The translations under genes were made by a program, and so were the position numbers. The notes under the pieces are model-generated. The model had not been told where the DNA came from. It did no database searches and saw only the letters and a list, made by a program, of their open reading frames with translations. Below are positions 51,964-59,580 of a DNA stretch of 64,000 nt, piece after piece. This stretch comes from Anaerolineales bacterium UBA2181. GTDB taxonomy: Bacteria; Chloroflexota; Anaerolineae; Promineifilales; UBA4811. The stretch lies in assembly GCA_002328075.1 (NCBI GenBank), contig DCVT01000055.1, positions 1 to 64,000 of the forward strand, given 5' to 3'. How positions within the stretch are numbered: the first letter of the stretch is position 1; each line of letters starts with the position of its first letter.

Positions 51964-52867
51964 TCAGTTTTCCTTTCGTTTCCAGTTGTTGGCACCATCT
52001 GAGACGCCGGCGGCCGGCGGACGGCTCGCGGCGACCCATCATGGAGACTGTCGACAGTTATTCGATGCCCCGGTCGGGCTTGCACCGGCCGGCGAGTCAC
52101 CTGCAGCCACCGTGGCATTGGGACCCTCCATCGGTGTACCCAGCTACCCGTCGGCTTCGGTCCGACCCCAGGGTACGCTACCCTCTCCGGCCCCGGCGCG
52201 GCCCTACTATCGCTGCCGGGTAAGGGACGTGATATCGCAGCGTTGATATCATAACGCGACTATTGTACACGATTTGGATGGTTGCCGGGCAATTGTGCCG
52301 CTGCAAGCGGTTGATTGTCGGCAACGCCGGATCGACTTTGGGCGCTCATATGCCGACGAATAGGGCGTCTGTGCAGGCATCGGCCTGACGCCTGGCGGCT
52401 GGCGTACTCGAGCGAGCAGCGTAACACTGCGCGCCGCGGCGGCTCTGACCCGCGGGCGCGCCCATTCGAGCGGGTGACGCACGTTGTGGAAGCAATGGCA
52501 GCGCTTGATCCAGCCGACGCAATCCTGCTCTGAGCGGCAGGAATCGTGTCAAGTCGGATGGCATCGGCAAGCTCAGGACAGGCGCGGACCTGATCCAACA
52601 GGTTCCCGGAGTGGCGCCCTACCACGGGCTGACCTCTCCGCTAGACAGAAACAGATTTACCCGTGTAGTGATCTTGTCGCCGAATCTGTACCATGGGCCG
52701 ATTTCCCGTGGCATTGTCAGGTGTTGCGGCCGAAAGTAAAGTCAACCCTTCTGCCATGCCATACCATACCGAACCCATTCGGTTTGGGATCCTGGGTAGC
52801 CAGGCCGCAAAAACTCGGTCTCCTTGATGGTTGAGCTGCAGCCCGTCCGCTTCAACAGGAGGTCATC
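51964..52867. other. Long intergenic region
   Basis: About 900 bp with no gene I can support. It holds a direct repeat GATATC-N8-GATATC (near 52232-52250) upstream of the secreted-protein gene, and several short arginine-rich frames around 52260-52625 without a recognisable family. Confidence 0.4.
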
Positions 52868-54240
52868 ATGAACAACATAGCCCGTAATCCGCTTGCGGGG
52901 ATTGCCTTTCTAGTGATGGGGCTATCCCTGACCTGTGCGGCCGTGCTCACCGCCTCTCAAGCCGTTCGCGCGGCAGGCATCCGCTACACTGCACCGGCGG
53001 CGCAGGGCAGCGGCGACTGCTCCTCGTGGCGAATGCCTGCACCCTGCAAACCGCACTGACGGGCGCATCCAGCGGCGATGAGATCTGGGTCAGCGCGGGC
53101 GTGCATTACCCCGGCAGCAATCGCAACGACACCTTTGCCTTGCAGAGCGGCGTGGCGGTCTATGGCGGCTTTGGCGGGACCGAAACCGGTTGCGAGCAGC
53201 GCGATTGGGCCGCCAACGTCGCCGTCCTCAGCGGGGATATTGACCAGAACGACCTCGCCGACCCCAATGGCGTCGTCGAAGACACGGCCCATATCACCGG
53301 AACCAACAGCTACCACGTGGTCACGGGCAGCGGCGTGGCCACGACAGCCGCGCTGGGCGGTTTCGTCATCACCGCCGGGCAGGCGAACGTTGCCGGAAAT
53401 AACAACGGCGGTGGGTTGCTTAACACCGCCAGCAGCCCCCGGCTGGCCAACCTGACCGTCAGCGGCAACTGGGCGTCTCGGGGCGGCGGCGGCATCTATA
53501 ACGATAGCAGCAGCCCGGTCCTGAGCCACGTGACACTGATCGGCAACGCGGCCGGCGAGGACGGCGGCGGGATGTACAACACGCACAGCAGCCCGACGCT
53601 GAACCACGTGACCTTTAGCGGCAACTCGGCCACCGCGGGCGGCGGCGGAATGTTCAACTATGATGGCAGCAATCCGACGCTCGATAACGTGACCTTTGTT
53701 GGGAATACGGCCTATCGCGGCGGCGGGATATGCAATGCCGACACCGGACTCGTGGCCGGAGCGGGCCCGGCGCTGAACGGTGTCACCTTGACCGGAAACG
53801 CGGCCGTCACTCGCGGAGGTGGGATTTTCAATCACCACAGTCGCGCCGCCGTCACGGACGGCGTGTTTCTTGGCAACACGGCCGGCGAGTCGGGCGGGGG
53901 GATGGCCAACAGCTCGAGCGCCGTGGTGGTGGTCCAGGCCATCTTTTCGGGCAACCAGAGCGCCAGCGGCGGCGCCGTCCGCAATGAATACAGCAGCCTG
54001 ATCCTGACCAACGCCACCATCGCCGGCAATCAGGCCAGCGGCGCGGGCGGCGGCATCTCTAATGACAACAGCGGCCCTTTCATCCAGAACACGGTCGTCT
54101 GGGGCAATGCCAGCGGCTCTGGGGGCGCTGACCTGCACAATGGCGCCAACAGCACGCCAACCATCCGGTACAGCCTGGTGGGAGGCTACAACCCCGGCGC
54201 GTGGACCAGAGCCCGGCGCGCTCCGACGGGCGGCCGCTAG
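52868..54240 (+). pseudogene. Secreted right-handed beta-helix (pectin-lyase-like) protein, frameshifted and 3'-truncated
   Basis: ATG 52868 (AGGAGGTC site) starts a signal peptide (MNNIARNPLAGIAFLVMGLS...). The mature start AAGIRYTAPAAQGSGDCSSW fits, but the next residues ANACTLQTAL are in another frame: the sequence reads TGGCGAATGCC at 53027 where TGGGCGAATGCC is expected, one G short. The remaining about 400 residues carry regular LxNVTFSGN-type repeats (for example LNHVTFSGNSATAGGGGMF). The end runs into the GC-rich array at 54200 and lacks the usual C-terminal domain. The single-base loss could be a sequencing error. Confidence 0.85.
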
Positions 54241-54560
54241 TGGGGCCTGGTAGAGCGGGCTGGTGCAAGCCGGGCGCGGCCCGGCGCATGGACAAGAGCC
54301 CAGCGCTCCGACGGGCGGACACTGGTGGGGCCTCGTGGGGCGGACAGGAGCCGGGCGCGGTGTGACGGTTGGACAAGAGCTGGGCGCGCTCCGACCGGCG
54401 GACACTGGTGGGGCCTGGTGGGGTGGGCGCGTGCAAGCCGGGCTCGGTCCGACGGGCGGAGACCAGTCGGGCCTCGTGGGGTGGGCGGGTGCAAGCCGGG
54501 CGCGGTGTGACGGTTGGACCAATGCTGGGTGGGGCCCGACGGGCGAATCGGCGCTGGGAC
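54200..54560. repeat. GC-rich minisatellite, about four imperfect units of 75-90 bp
   Basis: Unit landmarks are TGGACAAGAGC, CTCCGACGGGCGGACACTGG, TGGGGCCT-GTGGGG and GTGCAAGCCGGGCGCGGT. TGGACCA/TGGACAAGAGC recurs near 54203, 54289 and 54370. Units vary by small deletions. It lies where the beta-helix gene is truncated. Confidence 0.7.
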
Positions 54561-54574
54561 CACCCAACGGGTCA

Positions 54575-54602
54575 TTGACTCAGGGTGCGTTCTGCGTACA
54601 AT
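54575..54602 (+). promoter_or_regulatory. Promoter of the 867-aa protein gene
   Basis: TTGACT (54575-54580), 16-bp spacer, TACAAT (54597-54602), 35 nt before the start codon. Confidence 0.65.
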
Positions 54603-54637
54603 AATCAGCAAGAGACTGCGTTTCTCCGGGAACGGGA

Positions 54638-57241
54638 ATGTCCGCGCCAGCCCGTCGCACTGTGCCAGAACCTGAGACGAAACGTATTCGGCCGCCCGAG
54701 TCGGCGCCGGCTGAACCCCAGCCACTGCCTGCCGGGCAGACCGGGCGGCTGGCAGCGGCCGGGGGCGGGTCGTTGCCCGCCCAGGCGGCCGCGCTCCGGC
54801 GCATGGCCCCGCAGCAGCGGCAGCAGGCGCTGATCCAGTTAAGTCGGGTGCTGGGCAACCGCCGCCTGGGCCAGGTCGTCGCCCTGCTGCGGGACGCGCA
54901 CCCGGAACCCGTTGCGCCGGTCCGGGTAAAGGCGCCGGCGGCGGCCATCATGCCGTACACCATCCGCCTGGAGGGTGCGGTTGGCGCCCGGACGCCGGAG
55001 AGTGTAGACTCGATCCGCAGCCAGCTGGTCGGCTGGGGGATCAGCAATCCGGGCGACCTGAACACGATCAACCAATCCGTGGCCATTGCTCGGGATGGCC
55101 CAATGGCGCCGCTGACCGATGGCCAGATCCACCAGGGGATGACGATCCTGGAGGGGCTGCTGCCCGGCGGCGGACCGCGCGGCGCGCCAGGCCGGGTGGT
55201 GCGAGCGTGGAACCGCGGGTTGGACGACCTGGGGGCGGGGCGGCGCTACCCGACTATTCTCCACTTTGCGGTGCGGCTGGAACAGATGGCGCAGGCCAGC
55301 ATGAACATGTCGTACCTGCAGGCGATCCAGGCCATGCCCACCGTTCGTTTGGCCGGCCTGCAGCTGGGGGTGCATCCGCGGGCAGTCTATTTCGTGGCGG
55401 CGGCCCAGGTGGGGATGGACGTGGCCGCCGGGGTGCAGCCAAACCAGGGCCATTACATGGCGCCGGGCGCCTTTTTCCCCGAGTTGCGGGCCATCCAGCG
55501 GCAGGCACGCGCGATGGCGCGCCCGGCCCCGCGGCGCCGGGCGGGCGCGGCAGCTCAGCCCACCCCGCTGGATCGGCTGGGAGTCCAGGCATTCAACGTC
55601 ATGCGGAGCGAGGTCCTGCAGATGGTGAGGGTGATGGAGGAGCAGCAGAGCCGGGGCGGCCAGCCGGTGGAACACCGAGAGCCGGGCCTGCAACGGTACC
55701 TGATCCCACTGGGCGTGGCGCTGCGGGCTCTGCCAGAGGCCACCACGGCCGAGGAGGCGCGGACGCTAGCGGGCCAGTTGAACCAGATACTGGGCAGCGT
55801 TCCGATTGGCCAGCGGACCCACGGCGGTGGGTCGATCGACCCGCACGGCACGGCGCACGCGCTGGGGCTGGCGATTGACCTGTTCAACGGCACCGGATCG
55901 GAGGGCATCTATCAGAACTTTGGCATCCCGGCCACCCACTGGCCGTTCTTGCACCTTCTGATGGACGAGCACCCCACCGCCGAATGGATGCGCACGCTGC
56001 GGCCGCGGGCAATTCACGAGTTGACGCCCGAGCAGGCGGGCGAGCTGGCGGCTCTGGTGCAGGCGCACGGTCGAGCGTTGGCAAACAGGTTGCGGCCGGC
56101 TGCGCCCGAGGGCGATGCGGCCGCCCAGGCAGCCGCCCGGCGGAGCGCCCGCGCGGAGGCGCAGGCGGCCGCGCGCGCCCGCCGTCCCGTGCTGGCCACC
56201 CTCACCCAAATTCGCAACCGCGTGCTGGGCGGGTACTTTCAGCGTTGGCAGGTGCTGACCATGGCGCTCTCGCGCTCTGCGTGGTACCGATCAGCGCCTG
56301 AGGTGCGGCAAGTGGCGCAGGAGCTGGTAGAGATGCTCCGCATGGACCGGCGGTCGTTCATGAACCTTTCGCCGGCGCAGGTGCTGGAAGGGCTGCAGGC
56401 GCGGCACGCGCGGCTGGTGGTGCTGTGCCGTCAGGGGAGGGAAGCGACCCAACGGATGGAATCCGAAGCCGCCGCCGGAGTCGAGTCCGAGCCGGAAAGT
56501 GCCGCCGCCGGCCGGGCAGCGGAACGGGCGCGGCGACTGGCCGAGCAAACCCGGCGGAGGCAGGCGAGGGCGCGGGCCCAAGAGGTGGCCGTGTTGGACC
56601 GCGTGGACCCGGGCACCGGGCGGGTTGGGACCACCCTCTCGGAACAGTTGGAGCTGCTGACCGCCGAGGGCGACACCCTGCAGGAGACCTTTACCGCTGA
56701 GCGGGAAGGGCAGGTTCAGAATCTGGTGAGCGGGCGCGGGTTTGACGCGTGGCTGGGGCGGGTGGAGCAGATGGAGCGACCGTTGTACGATCAGCCGCGC
56801 ATCCTGGTGGAGGCGCTGGATCAGGTGGCCAGCCATCGGCCGGCGGCCGGGGCGCCGCAGACCCACTTTTATGGCGGGCACCATTGGGAAGTAGCGCCGG
56901 AGCAGACTCTCACCAGCCCGAGCTCGTACCGCGAGTCGCTGCAGCGCGATATGAGCCGGCGCAGCCCGGAGACGATGCGGCGCATCCTGACGACGATGGC
57001 CGAGAGCGAGGGCGGCCGGCGCATCCTGGGGGGCAGCGATCCGGACTTTCGGCAGGCGCTGGACCAACCGCCGCACGGCAACGCGGCTGGGCTGATGAGC
57101 CAGGCGCTGGCCTCGAGAGAGGCGCCGGCCGGCGCGGGAGGGTCGTCAGTAACCGAGTTCCTGCGCTCGCGCGGGTTTCCGACGCTGGCAGGGGAGCAGA
57201 GCGAGGGGCAGAACGAGGCCGAGGGACAGCCGGCGCCGTGA
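54638..57241 (+). CDS. Large hydrophilic protein with eCIS-cargo-like N-terminus and M15-like motif
   Basis: 867 aa, no signal peptide and no membrane helix. Residues 1-65 are a Pro/Ala-rich disordered head. Near 66-83 is the segment ALIQLSRVLGNRRLGQVV, close to the LQRTLGN-VQ-L motif found before the toxin domain in cargo of extracellular contractile injection systems. Near 400-415 DPHGTAHALGLAIDLF resembles the HxxGxAxD zinc motif of M15/VanY-type peptidoglycan peptidases. Residues 520-700 are Ala/Arg/Glu-rich, probably coiled coil. No sheath, baseplate or tube gene is in the window. Function unproved; the cargo idea rests on the motif. Confidence 0.7.
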   Translation: MSAPARRTVPEPETKRIRPPESAPAEPQPLPAGQTGRLAAAGGGSLPAQAAALRRMAPQQRQQALIQLSRVLGNRRLGQVVALLRDAHPEPVAPVRVKAPAAAIMPYTIRLEGAVGARTPESVDSIRSQLVGWGISNPGDLNTINQSVAIARDGPMAPLTDGQIHQGMTILEGLLPGGGPRGAPGRVVRAWNRGLDDLGAGRRYPTILHFAVRLEQMAQASMNMSYLQAIQAMPTVRLAGLQLGVHPRAVYFVAAAQVGMDVAAGVQPNQGHYMAPGAFFPELRAIQRQARAMARPAPRRRAGAAAQPTPLDRLGVQAFNVMRSEVLQMVRVMEEQQSRGGQPVEHREPGLQRYLIPLGVALRALPEATTAEEARTLAGQLNQILGSVPIGQRTHGGGSIDPHGTAHALGLAIDLFNGTGSEGIYQNFGIPATHWPFLHLLMDEHPTAEWMRTLRPRAIHELTPEQAGELAALVQAHGRALANRLRPAAPEGDAAAQAAARRSARAEAQAAARARRPVLATLTQIRNRVLGGYFQRWQVLTMALSRSAWYRSAPEVRQVAQELVEMLRMDRRSFMNLSPAQVLEGLQARHARLVVLCRQGREATQRMESEAAAGVESEPESAAAGRAAERARRLAEQTRRRQARARAQEVAVLDRVDPGTGRVGTTLSEQLELLTAEGDTLQETFTAEREGQVQNLVSGRGFDAWLGRVEQMERPLYDQPRILVEALDQVASHRPAAGAPQTHFYGGHHWEVAPEQTLTSPSSYRESLQRDMSRRSPETMRRILTTMAESEGGRRILGGSDPDFRQALDQPPHGNAAGLMSQALASREAPAGAGGSSVTEFLRSRGFPTLAGEQSEGQNEAEGQPAP

Positions 57242-57359
57242 GAACCTTGAGGGCGCTGACCGCGCACCTGTGAAATCCATGAGGTGCGGCGGTGGATTCC
57301 TGCGTGCCCCGGGATAACCTGGACCGTGCATCGCATGGATGGTTTGGCCGCGGTCCGCA

Positions 57360-57550
57360 ATGGCCGGCGGTTTGCAGGTTCACCGCAACGGCGCATTTGT
57401 CTCCCTCGCGCAGGCGGGCGCCCAGAACACACACGACCGGGACGACACGCGGGTGACAAGGGTGACCGAGACGCAGGCGGGATTGACGAGAACGGCGGGT
57501 TGTGAAGGCGGCTGGATTCCCGCCTGCGCGGGAATGATGGGTATAAGGGC
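57360..57550. repeat. Composite R1 element, copy 3
   Basis: Shares the ordered blocks of 40230-40420: CTCCCTCGCGCAGGCGGGCG, CACACACGACCGGGACGAC, then GTGAAGGCGGCTGGATTCCC with the palindrome core at 57516-57535. Lies between the 867-aa gene and the acyltransferase remnant; the interval 57242-57680 holds no gene. Confidence 0.65.
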
Positions 57551-57681
57551 CTGCGTGAGCTGCGTTGCGCCCTTCAGGCCCACTGTGAATACTCAACCCG
57601 AATTGCGCGCCAGGTCAATAGCCAAACGCCGGCCGCCCAAGACCGGCCGGTGTTCCGGCAAAGCGCTCTCTGTGAACCTCC

Positions 57682-57780
57682 CTACAGCACGTTTCGCACC
57701 AGCGGCAGCTGGCGGACCAGGTGCCCGACCAGGAAGCAGAGGATCACCGCCACCGGTGCGACGCACATGAACGTGACCAT
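57682..57780 (-). pseudogene. Possible C-terminal scrap of a membrane acyltransferase
   Basis: 32 codons reading VAVILCFLVGHLVRQLPLVRNVL, which looks like the last helix of acyltransferase-3 family proteins. The rest of the gene is missing. Could be chance. Confidence 0.3.
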
Positions 57781-58017
57781 GCCTCCGAGATCAGGTCGAC
57801 CTGGGGAGTCTCGTCTCAAACCGATCTCGCGGTCCCCTGGCGGCTTGCCAGCCCGGCTTCCTCGCCTGGCGCAGCGGGGGCTTTGCTGTTGCCACCACGA
57901 GCTTCCGGGTATCATTCTGGCCAATATCGAGTAGAATCAGGACACGGGATGTTGGGTAGATGGGCCGCCATGCCGCGGCCGGTGTGTCGGCGGCAAGTGC
58001 CATCAAGGAGTCACGTC

Positions 58018-58632
58018 ATGCGCTCGAAAACTCAGAAAGAGAGGATGTTGGCGGGAGAAGGCTACAACTGCCTCGACCCTGACCTGGAAACCGAACGTCA
58101 GATGGTCCGGGCGCTGCTCCGGCGCTACAATCTATCCCAACCCGGACCAGAACGACAAACCGCCCTGGAGCAGATGTTGGGGCAGATCGGCCGGAATTCG
58201 GTGGTTGAACCGCCCTTTTACTGTGCCTACGGGAAGAACATCTATCTCGGTGATCATGTCTTTTTGAACGTCATGTGCACCATATTGGACTGCAACGAGG
58301 TGCATTTCGGCCATCACGTCATGGTCGGCCCCTCGGTCCAGATCTATACCGCCGCCCACGACCTGGAGGCGGAAACTCGTATCCAGGGCTGGGAAGTCGC
58401 CAAACCGATCGTCATCGAGGACAATGTGTGGCTAGGAGGCGGTGCCATCCTGTTGCCGGGTGTGACGATCGGCCGGAATGCCGTGGTGGGCGCGGGCGCG
58501 GTCGTCTCCCGGGATGTTCCTGCGAATACCGTCGTAGCGGGAAATCCGGGTCGGGTGATCAGAGAGATCGAGCCGCGCACCCGGCCGACGCCCTTGACCA
58601 GCGACGGACGCGCCGGCCGGGGTGAGAGGTAG
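58018..58632 (+). CDS. Maltose/galactoside O-acetyltransferase family protein
   Basis: 204 aa, AAGGAG site before ATG 58018. Left-handed beta-helix hexapeptide repeats with family landmarks RMLAGEGYNCLDPDLETER, PPFYCAYGKNIYLGDHVFLN, the catalytic His in YTAAHDLEAETR, and VWLGGGAILLPGVTIGRNAVVGAGAVV. Acetyl-CoA-dependent acetylation of a sugar, LacA/Maa/NodL type. Next gene 42 nt downstream on the same strand. Confidence 0.93.
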   Translation: MRSKTQKERMLAGEGYNCLDPDLETERQMVRALLRRYNLSQPGPERQTALEQMLGQIGRNSVVEPPFYCAYGKNIYLGDHVFLNVMCTILDCNEVHFGHHVMVGPSVQIYTAAHDLEAETRIQGWEVAKPIVIEDNVWLGGGAILLPGVTIGRNAVVGAGAVVSRDVPANTVVAGNPGRVIREIEPRTRPTPLTSDGRAGRGER

Positions 58633-58674
58633 GGGCACAGCGCCTGACGGTCGATTTGGCAAAGGGAGGGCGGC

Positions 58675-59547
58675 ATGGAGATGCTCAGGGAACAGACCTT
58701 TGATTCGGGCCCCGTGACGATCAACTTTGTTGAGGGGCCAGCTTCTGGGCCGGCACTGGTGCTGCTGCACGGCGGAGGCGACCGCTGGCAGGGCCTGCTG
58801 CCCATCATCCCGAGCCTGACGACCGGATGGCACGTCTATGCCCTGGACCTACGAGGGCACGGCAAGTCCGGCCGGGCGCCCGGTCAGTACCGCCCCGAGC
58901 AGTACGTTCCGGACATCGCCGCGTTTCTGCAGCGGCGGGTCAAAGAACACGCGATCCTCTTTGGTCACTCCCTGGGCGGATGGATTGCGCTACTGGCGGC
59001 CGCGGAACTCGGGGACCACGTGCGGGCGCTCATTCTGGGTGACCCGCCGCTCTGCATGGAGAGCTGGGTCGCGCACGAGGGCAGCGAGCGTAGCATCGCG
59101 TTCTACCGTACCCTGCGCGATCTGGTGGGGTCAGGGCTTTCGGCGCCCGAGCTGGCTACTGCGTTGGCGGACATGCCGATCTCCGTGCCGGGACAGGACA
59201 CGCCGGTACGGTACGGGGACCTTCCCGGCCGGGATGCTGCCCATATCCGAGCGTGGGCAGAGACCCTGAGCGGGCTGGATCCAGATGTAGCGCAGTACCA
59301 CGCGGAAGGGCGGATGGACGGGTACGTGCGGCAGGTGGACCTGGACGCCGCGTTGCGGCGGCTGACGTGCCCGGTGCTTATTCTGCAGGGAGGGGTCGTC
59401 TCCGACGGCGACGCGGAACACGCCCTGTCCTTGCTGGCCCATGGAGCGCATGTGAAAATAGAGGGCGCAGATCACAGCCTGGGGCTGGATACCGGGACGG
59501 TTGCTCCGCTGCTGAGGGCGATGACGGATTTCCTGGCGTCGCTCTGA
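58675..59547 (+). CDS. Alpha/beta-hydrolase
   Basis: 290 aa. Oxyanion VLLHGGGDRWQG, LDLRGHGKSGR, nucleophile FGHSLGGWIALL, and His in EGADHSLG near 271. Canonical serine hydrolase of the MhpC/BphD-like superfamily; no signal peptide. Lies between the acetyltransferase and the BTAD regulator genes, 33 nt before the latter. Substrate unknown. Confidence 0.9.
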   Translation: MEMLREQTFDSGPVTINFVEGPASGPALVLLHGGGDRWQGLLPIIPSLTTGWHVYALDLRGHGKSGRAPGQYRPEQYVPDIAAFLQRRVKEHAILFGHSLGGWIALLAAAELGDHVRALILGDPPLCMESWVAHEGSERSIAFYRTLRDLVGSGLSAPELATALADMPISVPGQDTPVRYGDLPGRDAAHIRAWAETLSGLDPDVAQYHAEGRMDGYVRQVDLDAALRRLTCPVLILQGGVVSDGDAEHALSLLAHGAHVKIEGADHSLGLDTGTVAPLLRAMTDFLASL

Positions 59548-59580
59548 TCGGCACGCAGCCGCACCGAAGAGGGGTTCGGT

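Noticed and set aside
52260..52625. Transposase-like minus-strand frame in the 52-kb intergenic region
   Set aside because: Arg/Ser-rich, no DDE or HTH motif, no terminal inverted repeats found.
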